Shown here piece by piece: positions 18,149-26,631 of a DNA stretch of 64,000 nucleotides. Numbering within the stretch: the first letter of the stretch is position 1; every line of letters begins with the position of its first letter. Location of the stretch: NCBI RefSeq assembly GCF_000332315.1, contig NZ_KB235944.1:166914-230913 (forward strand), given 5' to 3'. Source of the stretch: Prochlorothrix hollandica PCC 9006 = CALU 1027. GTDB taxonomy: Bacteria; Cyanobacteriota; Cyanobacteriia; Prochlorotrichales; Prochlorotrichaceae. The translations under genes and the position numbers were made by a program. Under the pieces are notes generated by a model. That model was not told where the DNA came from, did not search any database, and saw only the letters and a list, made by a program, of their open reading frames with translations.

Positions 18149-19177
18149 CTAGGGGGAGGTGTACCAGAAGTAATCTGCGATCGCCCCCGGTCCCGCCGCT
18201 GCAAACTCTGGGGGAGGGTTAATCAAGACAATTTTTTGCACCAGATCTTTTTGCACTACATCTTTTTGCACTACATCTTTTTGCACTACATCTTTTTGCA
18301 CTACATCTTTTTGCACTACATCTTTTTGCACTACATCTTTTTGCACTACATCTTTTTGCACTACATCAGCCCCCAGTCGTCGCTGCACCCGTTGGGGAAT
18401 GCCGTAGCCATAGATGCCATGGCTGTGGCCCATCAGCACCACCACTGGCTGGGTTGGATTGGCCCGGAGATGGTCGGCGATCGTCGCCGCCATGGTTTCA
18501 TCCCATAGCACCTGGGCCGCCACAAAGTTTTCAAAACCGGCACTATTGCCGTGGCCATGGTGGCTTTGCTGGAAAATTTCCTCTAAAAAGGCCCGATAAC
18601 CGGGATCGCTGGTGTCAATGTCGGCGGGTGCGGGAACATAGCGACGATCGGCCTCGGTGATGCTATCCAACCCCTGGCGAGCCACTTTACGGGTAATCTC
18701 CGTGGGGGTATTGAGGGCCAACACCTTGATGCCCTGGGCTTGGGCAAACCGCAGCAGGGGGGCATACAGTTCCCAGTCAAAGCCCCAGCGCTCATCATAT
18801 TCGGTATCTCGCCGGAGGCTGGTTTCGTCGATCGATCCGGCTAAGTAGCGATCGATCACCCCTTGAAAGGGTCGCTGAAACATTTCCAACCCCAAGATCA
18901 AGTTTGGATTTTGCCGATGGAGGGCTTGGAGAATGGTCAGTTGGGCAGCATGATCTTCGGGGCGATCGTGGGTTTCCCCTAAATAGACCACCTGGGCCTG
19001 GGCCAAATCCGCCAGAATCGCCTCCGGGTTTGGGGTGGCGGGGGGGGCCACTGCCACGAGAGCCGGAACAGTTGGGGGCAGGGGCGGTAAGGATTCCGTG
19101 CCGAAAAGATGATGGGTCGCCGGGATGGACAGCAGGGCAAGGACACCCGCCAAACCGAGGATAGGGTGATAAAACAC
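18149..19177 (-). CDS. ChaN/DUF399-like (haem-uptake-type) protein with D-V-V-Q-K repeats
   Basis: 342 aa, probably exported: the short start MFYHP precedes a hydrophobic stretch (LGLAGVLALLSIPA). The body matches the ChaN/DUF399 (EreA-like) family: VVYLGETHDRPEDHAAQ, LILGLEMFQRP, RRYVPAPADID and VVVLMGHSHGIYGYGIP, with the GETH and H(S/A)H residues of the active or haem site. Between RLGA and IVLINPPPEF nine D(V/L)VQK pentapeptides are inserted, from a 15-bp DNA repeat at about 18235-18367. The frame is open back to 19426, but that part covers a terminator-like repeat, so I prefer the GTG at 19177. Confidence 0.75.
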   Translation of the reverse strand: MFYHPILGLAGVLALLSIPATHHLFGTESLPPLPPTVPALVAVAPPATPNPEAILADLAQAQVVYLGETHDRPEDHAAQLTILQALHRQNPNLILGLEMFQRPFQGVIDRYLAGSIDETSLRRDTEYDERWGFDWELYAPLLRFAQAQGIKVLALNTPTEITRKVARQGLDSITEADRRYVPAPADIDTSDPGYRAFLEEIFQQSHHGHGNSAGFENFVAAQVLWDETMAATIADHLRANPTQPVVVLMGHSHGIYGYGIPQRVQRRLGADVVQKDVVQKDVVQKDVVQKDVVQKDVVQKDVVQKDVVQKDLVQKIVLINPPPEFAAAGPGAIADYFWYTSP

Positions 19178-19328
19178 AGGCGATCGCCACTGTAAAGGAA
19201 CGGGGAAGGAACTGGGATTGATAATCCCTCTGAATAAACCTAGCAGTAACCCCTCGTCCCCTGGGAAATCCCCCTCGTTTTCTTCTGTCGTTACCCCATT
19301 GTCCCGGCTTAAGTTGATACTCGCTTTT

Positions 19329-19359
19329 AAAAAGAAAAGTCCGCTCCGAAGAACGGACT
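19329..19359 (-). terminator. UUCG-loop hairpin with T-run, repeat-borne, copy 1
   Basis: On the minus strand AGTCCGTTC-TTCG-GAGCGGACT is followed by TTTTCTTTTT, the form of an intrinsic terminator. It is preceded by GGAGAAACATCTAGGAAGCT, which a second copy at 20246-20273 shares. No gene reads into it from nearby, so it looks like the end of a mobile element or a small RNA rather than a gene terminator. Confidence 0.7.
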
Positions 19360-19426
19360 GAAGCTTCCTAGATGTTTCTCCGAGAGATATAATATTGCCC
19401 TCCATTACTATTTTGCAATCCGCCAT

Positions 19427-20245
19427 TTAACGCATTTTATGGTTTGGCCAAGTTAATAAGATCCTAGTTTTTCTGGCTATGGCAATTGTCCCGATCGTTC
19501 CTCTGTTTATAACCGTTCAGGGGGGGGACAAAGTTAGTGTGTCTCAGCCCTCCGATCGAGGGCTAAAATGGCCCGAAGTGGGACGATCCCAGATTTCCAG
19601 AGCCTGAAATCCCCATTCCCCCGCTGAACCCTGACGAGTGCCGGTTTGAAGAGAGGTTTCACCGATTAAGGTTCCGGTATCCATCAACATCGATATTCTG
19701 GGCAGCGTATAGAGCCTAAACCTGCAAAATTAGTGCAAGAGAACTAGTTTTTTGCCCTAGCTACCTTGCTCTAGCTACCTTGCTCTAGCTACCTTGCCCT
19801 AGCTACCTTGCCCTAGCTACCTTGCTCTAGCTACCTTGCTCTAGCTACCTTGCCCTAGCTACCTTGCCCTAGCAATGGTGACCTCAGAGCAAGCGATCGG
19901 TTAATGGCAGCAAACTGGTAAGGCTAGGGCACCTCGAAAAACTCAAATTTTTTCCCCTGTACCAACGCAGTAGTCAGGGTTATAGCAGTCCTAAATGGGT
20001 CGTGTGGTGTGCCCCCTCCGGGGGCACACCACACCAAGGGTTTCAGCCGTCGAGAGCCTTACAACTGATTTAGGGTTGCTGTATAGCGGAATTATTCAGG
20101 GGGTCACGGGAGAATGAGGGTTTCAGGCTTCAGAAAACAGACCTGAGGCGATGGGAGAGGGTCTATTTCACCTTGGCAGATTCCTCGATTTTGGTACGGG
20201 CAATCCCCCCGTGGTTGCCCCGGCTGTGGGTCGCCAAGATAGACA
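19427..20245. repeat. Gene-free gap with 14-bp minisatellite and element fragments
   Basis: About nine units of TAGCTACCTTGCYC fill about 19756-19873. A truncated GGGCACCTCGA element (19927-19980) is cut exactly where a TACAGCA element begins (19981). A part-copy of the composite repeat follows (20090-20245). No gene is apparent. Confidence 0.7.
19981..20083 (+). repeat. TACAGCA element, copy 5
   Basis: From TATAGCAGTCC to GGGTTGCTGTA. It abuts the truncated GGGCACCTCGA element, so it either inserted there or accompanied a deletion of that element's right half. Confidence 0.8.
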
Positions 20246-20273
20246 AGAAAAAGTCCGCCCCGAAGGACGGACT
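20246..20273 (-). terminator. UUCG-loop hairpin with T-run, copy 2
   Basis: AGTCCGTCC-TTCG-GGGCGGACT then TTTTTCTTG on the minus strand, 106 bp after the stop of the PQG-repeat gene. It may terminate that gene. The region upstream (GGAGAAACATCTAGGAAGCT, and a TTAAATGGCGGATT-like stretch in inverted form) is shared with copy 1. Confidence 0.7.
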
Positions 20274-20378
20274 GAAGCTTCCTAGATGTTTCTCCAATTG
20301 CTGCCATTATGCGATGAGATTGGGCTATTTGTAATCCGTTAAATGGCGGATTTTGTGTTAACGGCTACCAATCTGATG

Positions 20379-21368
20379 TTACGGGAGATAAATCACTCGC
20401 GCATCCAGGTTCTGTTCCCGTAGGACCACACTGAGGTATTCCGCTGTGGCGCGATCGCGAAAGACTCCTGCCTGGATATACTTGCCCCGGCGTATCTTTG
20501 AAATGAAGGCATCGGGTACACATTGACGCACTAGGGCCAATGCCTCTGGATTCTCCCCCGGCACAACGACGGCATAGGGTGCCCCTGGCAGGCGACCAAT
20601 CATTGTAACCGACCCGACCTGGGCTGTATTGTGGCGATCGCAGATATTAATCCACGGTGCCGCAGGCGGGGCGGCGAAACCTGGGGTCAAGGGGGATGGG
20701 GAGAACCCCGGAGCCGGAGGAACTGGTGGCAAAACACCTTGGGGAAACGCACCTTGGGGTAAAACGCCCTGAGGAAATGCACCTTGGGGTAAAACGCCTT
20801 GGGGAAACGCACCTTGAGGAAATGCACCTTGGGGTAACGCACCTTGGGGTAAAACGCCCTGAGGAAATGCACCTTGGGGTAAAACGCCTTGGGGAAACGC
20901 ACCTTGAGGAAATGCACCTTGGGGTAAAACGCCTTGGGGAAACGCACCTTGGGGTAAAATACCTTGGGGTAAAACGCCCTGAGGAAATGCACCTTGGGGA
21001 AACGCACCTTGGGGTAAAACGCCTTGGGGAAATGCACCTTGGGGTAAAACGCCTTGGGGAAACGCACCTTGGGGGAAAACGCCCTGAGGAAACGCACCTT
21101 GAGGTAAAACGCCTTGGGGGAAAGTAGTAGAGGGAAAAGTTGCCTGGGCTAAGGTTCGCGGCGGGAGAGGCAAGATAACCCCAACCGCAGATAACACCAT
21201 GGCGATCCCTAGAGCTATAGGGCTATTAACCAGAAATACCCCTCTAGCTATGGGCAATACTGGTTTTTTTAACGACTGAATCACAGATTTAACCACAGTA
21301 AACCGAGAGACAGCAGGTTGGAGAAGATCGCGCCCATCAGACTGCATAGGGGTGTAAAAATAGTCCAT
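20379..21368 (-). CDS. Exported or anchored protein with 26 PQG pentapeptides and a SPOR-like C-terminus
   Basis: 329 aa. A hydrophobic segment (ALGIAMVLSAVGVILPL, about residues 45-65) suggests a signal peptide or anchor ending near RTLAQA. Next come 26 tandem pentapeptides (F/L)PQG(A/V/I), encoded by a 15-bp repeat at about 20730-21125, then a Pro-rich linker. The last 90 residues (VGSVTMIGRLPGAPYAVVVP ... KYIQAGVFRDRATAEYLS) look like a SPOR-type or related small alpha/beta domain that could bind peptidoglycan. I chose ATG 21368; a TTG lies at 21404. No known family for the whole protein. The PQG tract is probably an extended spacer. Confidence 0.7.
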   Translation of the reverse strand: MDYFYTPMQSDGRDLLQPAVSRFTVVKSVIQSLKKPVLPIARGVFLVNSPIALGIAMVLSAVGVILPLPPRTLAQATFPSTTFPQGVLPQGAFPQGVFPQGAFPQGVLPQGAFPQGVLPQGAFPQGAFPQGVLPQGILPQGAFPQGVLPQGAFPQGAFPQGVLPQGAFPQGVLPQGALPQGAFPQGAFPQGVLPQGAFPQGVLPQGAFPQGVLPPVPPAPGFSPSPLTPGFAAPPAAPWINICDRHNTAQVGSVTMIGRLPGAPYAVVVPGENPEALALVRQCVPDAFISKIRRGKYIQAGVFRDRATAEYLSVVLREQNLDARVIYLP

Positions 21369-21656
21369 TGAAGCTAGTTCATCAATAGTCACGGACAGAC
21401 ACAAAAGACCATTGTCCCATTATCCCCGATCGAGAGACTGAGCCATTAACCGATTGTTTCGATTGTTTCCCTTGGGTCTCAAAGATTTTATAGCCGGAGA
21501 CCATAACCGTCAGGATGTCCGTTCTCGGTTGATAGCACTTATACCTAAGGCTTTTCCCTAACTTGATAAAATACCCTTAGCAGTACCTGGCCTTCATCGG
21601 CTACACCGCCCCATCCTTTCCCGCTTTATCCATTCCCAAGGTCAAAAAACGCTGGC

Positions 21657-24600
21657 ATGGCTTACCCCCCCAAGGGATTCTTGGCCCAACTGTGGCATCA
21701 TCCCCGTCTGCAATCTGTTCTCCACATCGGGCGTAAATCGAGGGTCTCTCCAGACGACTCCATCAATCCGGTGGCTTTCGCCCTGGGGTTCCTGCGCTCT
21801 ACCTTTGCGGTGACTTGCTCCGACTTCCGCATTTTAGGGATTTTATGGCTGGTCTATGCCTGTATTCATCAACTGTGGTTAGTCCTCGATCGCACTCCCC
21901 CCTCTTGGGATCCCGGCAAGCATCTTACGGGATCCCTCAATTATTGGTGGGTTCTGAGCCATGCTCAATGGTTGTCCGCTGATTGGTGGACCCACTTGTG
22001 GATGCTGTCCTCCAGCTATGTCCCGTTTTTGTATATCACCACCGCTCCCCTGCGCAGCATCTTGGGCTTAGGGGCTGATGCGGGAATTACCATCAATCTG
22101 GTCTATGGATCCATGGTGCTGGGGGCGGTCTATGGTCTGGGACAGTTGGCCGCAGCCCACTCCCCCAACCCTCGCCTAGGACTGTGGGCTGCGGGGCTAT
22201 GTTTACTGATGCCCCGGCTTTATAACACCAGCCTCGATTATTTGGTGGACTATGGCGCGATGGCCTGGGCAACTGTGAGTTTTTTGCTGCTGACCCTGTG
22301 GACCCAACGGCAGGAGTCATCTCCTCCCGATGGCTCTACCCCAAGACAGCTTCGGCAGAAACAAACTCAGGATTCGCGATCGACCCATTCCAGCCCGACC
22401 AATCCGCGATCGACCCATTCCAGCCCGACCAATCCGCGATCGTTCAATCGCCGATCGTGGGGATTGGCCATTGCCTTTGGGGTTTGCCTAGCTTGTACCC
22501 TCTTCACCAAGCAAACCCTGCTCCTCTTTTTTGTGGTACCCCTAGGCTGGGTCATGGGGGCGGCGGTGTGGACTCGGCACTGGCAACGGCTGGCTCAACT
22601 GTTGGTGGCGGGGGGGATTACCGGGGGGCTGCTGCTGCCCTGGGTTAGCACCAATCTCATTTTCCTGTTCGGTGCGGGTAGCAATTCCCTGGTGACGGCG
22701 GCGACCAACGAGGGGGATCCAGCGGTTAATACCTGGGCTGCTTGGCTGTACTATCTGCGGGATCTCCCGGCGGCGGTGTCTTGGCCCCTGTTGGTGGTGC
22801 CCGTGGTGGGGTGGCTGTTGTATGGGGGAAATCTGCTGAAGCTGCGATCGCGCCCGCACCCTCACCCATCCTTCACGAGTCTTTCCCCCACTGCCCCCAG
22901 CCCAGCAATCCCCCAGCCTCTGCCCCAAACCTTGGATCCGTTTGAATCCTCTGGGGATGAATTAACGGACGTTGAACTTAAAGCTGCTGAATTGGCAGAA
23001 CCCCAAGCCACCGGGGAATCCCAAGCTACTGGGGAACCCCAAGCCCCTGGGGAAAAAACTGCACCGGAGCCTACCGCTGAGTTAGTCGATCGAATGCACT
23101 CCGCACCGACGATCGCAGCAACGGTTGAATCTGGTCTTGAGGTCAAAGAAACCGAGTTACCGAAAACCGAGTTACCGGCAACCGAGTTACCGAAAACCGA
23201 GTTACCGAAAACCGAGTTCACAGAAACCACGCTGGCGGAAACGACTGAACAGGCTAGCGCTGAACAGACTAGCGTCCAGATCACGAGTACCGAAAGTCCT
23301 AGCGCCGAGCAGACCAGCGCCGAACAGACTAGCGCCGATCTGACTAGCGCGGAGCAGACTAGCGCCGAGCAGACTAGCGCCGATCTCACGGCATCGCAAC
23401 GGCCCAAACGGATCACCCTGCCGGGAGCAGTTGCGGCCCTCTCGTCCGGCGTGATCCTGGAACCCGCTGCTGGGATGATGGCTGATGCGATCGCGGCTAT
23501 CCCCCCTGAATCCCCCGCAGATCCCTCCCTCACCGCAGCCGAGTCCTCCAAGGTGCCGTTCGATCGAGCCTCCGATCGAGCCTCAGAGCAATCCCCCGAT
23601 CGAACCTCCGAGCAATCCCCCGATCGGCCCCGTTTCCCCAATCTTTTTCCCTGGTTTGCGGCCTATATCCTAGGGGGCTATGGGTTATGGTCGTTGATTT
23701 CCAACAAAGATAGTCGCTATATCATGCCCTATCTGCCCATCTTGGCCCTGTTTCTGGCTTCTGGCCTGGGCTATTGGCAGCGGCGTTGGTGGCGGGTGCG
23801 CTGGCTGACGGGGGGCTTTGCCCTGGTGTTGATGCTCCTCAATCTCTTTCCCCTGGGGGGTGGCTTAGGTCAAGGCATCGTCACCCTCTTTTCGCCCCAC
23901 AGTCTGCGCTGGCCCAGCCTCCAGGCCAGTTGGCCCCAAGAATCCCTCATGCAGCACTTGGCCACAGCCCAGCCCTATCAGGTGGTGAACCTGGGAATCT
24001 TGGAAGGATCCGCCACCATCAACCCCGATACTCTCACCTACTATGGACTGCAACAGAATTTTCGCATCTATGCCCGCAGCCTGGGCGATCGCGAAAGCTT
24101 CCAAGACAGCGACCTGGATGCCCTCAATTGGTTTGTGACCCAGCAGGATCCCAACCTGGATGTTTTAAGCCTGGGGGAACCGAACCGGATCCAACAAACC
24201 GTGCAAAAACTGCTCCAGGATCCCCGCTTTGAACTGGATGCCACCTGGCCCATGGCTGATGGTAGCCAATTACAGCTCTATCGCCGTGTCCAACTGCCCG
24301 TGACGGTGGAACCTTTAGCAGAGCCAGCCCCGGCCTTGCCCAGGGAACAACAAATGGAACAACCGCCGGTTTTCCTAGAAAAAATCGAATTTTCCCCCCT
24401 TGCCCCCGCCGGTGCCCCCATTCCCATCACCTATACCTGGGTCGGTTCCTGGGACAACCTCAGTCAAGGGCTGGTGTTGGTGGATTGGCAACAAAACTTG
24501 CCCCCCATCCCCGATACTGCCGGGTTACCTGACGCTTGGATCCAGGATCATGCCATTGGTCTGGGCACTCTACCCCCCTTGCCCATCCAGGCCAACCAAA

Positions 24601-25289
24601 TAGTCAAAGGTCCCCCAGTGGCTGACGGCAATCAGTGGTTTCGGGTGACGGAGCGCACGGCCATGATGCCTCCAGAACCCGTGATGGATGGGGTCTATAA
24701 TTTTAGTGCCCAGTACCTCAATGCCACCACAGGGGAGGTGACAACCCTCGCGGTGCCCCCGGTGGCCCTGACCCTGGATGCCGATGTTGCCCCCGTGCCC
24801 AGCCCCGCGCCCGATTGGGTCACCCAGTTGCGGCAACTCGCCCCTCGCTTGGGTCAGGGTCGGCAAGGGTTGGATCAGGTCTTCGATCGCCTGGGGCGCA
24901 TCAATCTCTATGACCCTATCCAAAACTATTTGGTTCAAGCTGAAAAAACCCTGGAGGTTCGCCTCGATCTCGATCCCGATAACCTAGACTATGCCTACGC
25001 CCTGGGACTGGCACGGGTGATGCAGCGGGACAAACCGGGGGCACTAGCTGCCATGAAACGGGTGGCCAGCCTCGATGCCAGTAACCCCATGGCCCATGCC
25101 TATGTGGCCTTTATCCATCTCGTCTCGTTCCAGCCCCGCAAGGCCCATCGCGCCCTGAAACCGGCCCTCGCCCTGGAGCCGGATAACCTGGAATTTCGGG
25201 CCATTGAGGCGATCGCCTCCCTGATGCAGGGCAACCTCTGGGGGGCATGGCACCAGGGCCGATCGATTCTCCAAGCCTTACCCAATTAG
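21657..25289 (+). CDS. Very large GT-C-like membrane glycosyltransferase with low-complexity loop and TPR-like tail
   Basis: 1210 aa. The N-terminal third has multiple membrane helices with SWDPGKHLTGSLNYWW (a first-loop Asp typical of GT-C/ArnT-PMT enzymes) and NLVYGSMVLGAVYGLGQ. Helices resume at about residue 665 (LFPWFAAYILGGYGLWS, SRYIMPYLPILALFLASG). Between them, residues about 395-660 are repetitive: ATGE, TELPK, SAEQTSADLT and DRASEQSP units. A beta-rich region follows, and the last 110 residues look TPR-like (NLDYAYALGLARVMQRDKPG). It would transfer a sugar from a lipid-linked donor; the acceptor is unknown. ATG start, with no strong RBS. Confidence 0.75.
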   Translation: MAYPPKGFLAQLWHHPRLQSVLHIGRKSRVSPDDSINPVAFALGFLRSTFAVTCSDFRILGILWLVYACIHQLWLVLDRTPPSWDPGKHLTGSLNYWWVLSHAQWLSADWWTHLWMLSSSYVPFLYITTAPLRSILGLGADAGITINLVYGSMVLGAVYGLGQLAAAHSPNPRLGLWAAGLCLLMPRLYNTSLDYLVDYGAMAWATVSFLLLTLWTQRQESSPPDGSTPRQLRQKQTQDSRSTHSSPTNPRSTHSSPTNPRSFNRRSWGLAIAFGVCLACTLFTKQTLLLFFVVPLGWVMGAAVWTRHWQRLAQLLVAGGITGGLLLPWVSTNLIFLFGAGSNSLVTAATNEGDPAVNTWAAWLYYLRDLPAAVSWPLLVVPVVGWLLYGGNLLKLRSRPHPHPSFTSLSPTAPSPAIPQPLPQTLDPFESSGDELTDVELKAAELAEPQATGESQATGEPQAPGEKTAPEPTAELVDRMHSAPTIAATVESGLEVKETELPKTELPATELPKTELPKTEFTETTLAETTEQASAEQTSVQITSTESPSAEQTSAEQTSADLTSAEQTSAEQTSADLTASQRPKRITLPGAVAALSSGVILEPAAGMMADAIAAIPPESPADPSLTAAESSKVPFDRASDRASEQSPDRTSEQSPDRPRFPNLFPWFAAYILGGYGLWSLISNKDSRYIMPYLPILALFLASGLGYWQRRWWRVRWLTGGFALVLMLLNLFPLGGGLGQGIVTLFSPHSLRWPSLQASWPQESLMQHLATAQPYQVVNLGILEGSATINPDTLTYYGLQQNFRIYARSLGDRESFQDSDLDALNWFVTQQDPNLDVLSLGEPNRIQQTVQKLLQDPRFELDATWPMADGSQLQLYRRVQLPVTVEPLAEPAPALPREQQMEQPPVFLEKIEFSPLAPAGAPIPITYTWVGSWDNLSQGLVLVDWQQNLPPIPDTAGLPDAWIQDHAIGLGTLPPLPIQANQIVKGPPVADGNQWFRVTERTAMMPPEPVMDGVYNFSAQYLNATTGEVTTLAVPPVALTLDADVAPVPSPAPDWVTQLRQLAPRLGQGRQGLDQVFDRLGRINLYDPIQNYLVQAEKTLEVRLDLDPDNLDYAYALGLARVMQRDKPGALAAMKRVASLDASNPMAHAYVAFIHLVSFQPRKAHRALKPALALEPDNLEFRAIEAIASLMQGNLWGAWHQGRSILQALPN

Positions 25290-25290
25290 C

Positions 25291-25386
25291 CGTAATGATT
25301 CAGGGATCCACAGGAGAATGAGGGTTTCAGGCTCTAGACCGGCGATCGTGGGGCTGAAACCCGACTCACTTTCCCCCTGAATAGTT
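25291..25386. repeat. Composite repeat, short copy
   Basis: GATTCAGGGATCCACAGGAG ... GAATGAGGGTTTCAGGCTCT ... GACCGGCGATCGTGGGGCTG ... CCCGACTCACTTTCCCCCTG. These are the two ends of the longer copy at 17800-18140 with the middle missing. Confidence 0.65.
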
Positions 25387-25387
25387 A

Positions 25388-25483
25388 GGGCACCTCGAAA
25401 AATCAAAATTCCCGCCCCTGTACCAACGCAAGAATAGGGGTTGTGGCGGGCGGCTCCGCCCAACCCAATTAATCGAGGTACCC
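25388..25483. repeat. GGGCACCTCGA element, copy 3
   Basis: Complete copy from GGGCACCTCGAAAAAT to ATTAATCGAGGTACCC; it lies just before the GST gene's ribosome binding site region. Confidence 0.75.
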
Positions 25484-25522
25484 GTTACCCATTAGCCTTA
25501 CAACCCTAGGGGAGCAGAACCC

Positions 25523-26278
25523 ATGTTGGAGCTATATCAATTTGAGTTATCCCATTACAGCGAGAAAGTCCGCTTTGTCCTGGACTACAAAGAACTGCCC
25601 TATCGCAAAATTGAGGTGCTTCCTGGCCTGGGGCAACTGGATCTTTACCGCATTTCTGGACAACGCCAAGTCCCCGTCCTCAAGGATGGGGGCACCATTA
25701 TTGCCGACTCCACCGCCATTATTCAGCACCTGGAGCAGGAATATTCAACGCGCCCAGTGATCCCCACCGACTCCCCCCAGCAGGGTCTCTGTTTATTGAT
25801 GGAAGAATGGGCCGATGCCTCCATTGGTCTCAATGCCCGTAAGGTGTTGCTGGGATCCCTGGGGCAAAATGCTGCCCTGCGCCAGGGGTTGCTGCCCCCC
25901 GATACGCCGGAGGTGCTGCGATCGCTGACGGACTCCATGGCCGAATTCCTGTCCCCCGATCGCTGGGGCTGGCTGGGATCCGGCGTTGGCTTCAGTGCGG
26001 GGGATATCGATCATGCCCACCGGGATCTGCGGCAAAATCTAGAAGCCCTCTGTCTGATTCTCAAGGAACAGCCCTTTTTGGTGGCAGATACCCCCACCCT
26101 CGCCGACTTTGCCGTGGCCAGCCTGATGATGTATGTAAAATTCCCGAATCATCCTGCTGTAAAAATCCCGGAAGCCTTGAAGGGCCAGGGAGTCCAGGGG
26201 CTGGCCGACGATCCCCACTTTGCCGCCTTTTTCACCTGGCGCGATCGCCTTTATACCAATTACCGCCGATCGGACTAA
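25523..26278 (+). CDS. Glutathione S-transferase family protein
   Basis: 251 aa, cytosolic. The N-terminal thioredoxin-like domain starts LELYQFELSHYSEKVRFVL (Ser/Tyr active-site region) and has ISGQRQVPVLKDGG (cis-Pro) and IIADSTAIIQHLEQEY (the glutathione-binding E/D-S motif). An all-alpha C-terminal domain follows, with ADTPTLADFAVASLMMYVKF. This makes it a typical GST; the substrate is unknown. ATG 25523 is preceded by AGGGGAG with good spacing. Confidence 0.9.
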   Translation: MLELYQFELSHYSEKVRFVLDYKELPYRKIEVLPGLGQLDLYRISGQRQVPVLKDGGTIIADSTAIIQHLEQEYSTRPVIPTDSPQQGLCLLMEEWADASIGLNARKVLLGSLGQNAALRQGLLPPDTPEVLRSLTDSMAEFLSPDRWGWLGSGVGFSAGDIDHAHRDLRQNLEALCLILKEQPFLVADTPTLADFAVASLMMYVKFPNHPAVKIPEALKGQGVQGLADDPHFAAFFTWRDRLYTNYRRSD

Positions 26279-26438
26279 GGCAGATCCCAGAAACTGGGGG
26301 GACGCGATCGGGGTGCGGTGGCCTAAGGGTGCCGTGGCCTGTAACCCCTTCCCCACGGTTTCCTGACACTGTAACAACCCTTAACGCTTTATAACAGAAC
26401 GCCACTAAGCTCCTTGGGGGGGAAGACTCTCCCTTAAA

Positions 26439-26631
26439 ATGGTGCAGTTACAGGTGCAGAATAGTGCCATCTTGAGCCAGCCCACTCTGGGGGCTAATCT
26501 GGGGGCTAATCTGGGGGCTAATCTGGGGGCTAGACTTTGGGCTGGTTCGGGGGCGATCGCTGATCTCGTTTTCTGTCCCTGGATCGGCTCTATGATTCAG
26601 TTCTATGAGTTGATCCGACTGGCAACGTTTT
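26439..26631. repeat. 12-bp CTGGGGGCTAAT tandem repeat upstream of a GH13 gene
   Basis: Four units at about 26487-26533. A frame across them (LGAN repeats) overlaps the following gene in another register and is not considered coding. Confidence 0.6.

Noticed and set aside
19178-19426. Extended N-terminus of the ChaN-like protein
   Set aside because: This part would translate a repeated terminator-like hairpin; the GTG at 19177 gives a normal signal peptide.
20657-21127. 156-codon frame opposite the PQG-repeat gene
   Set aside because: Mirror of the 15-bp repeat, without any domain. The minus-strand frame has a signal peptide and a C-terminal domain.
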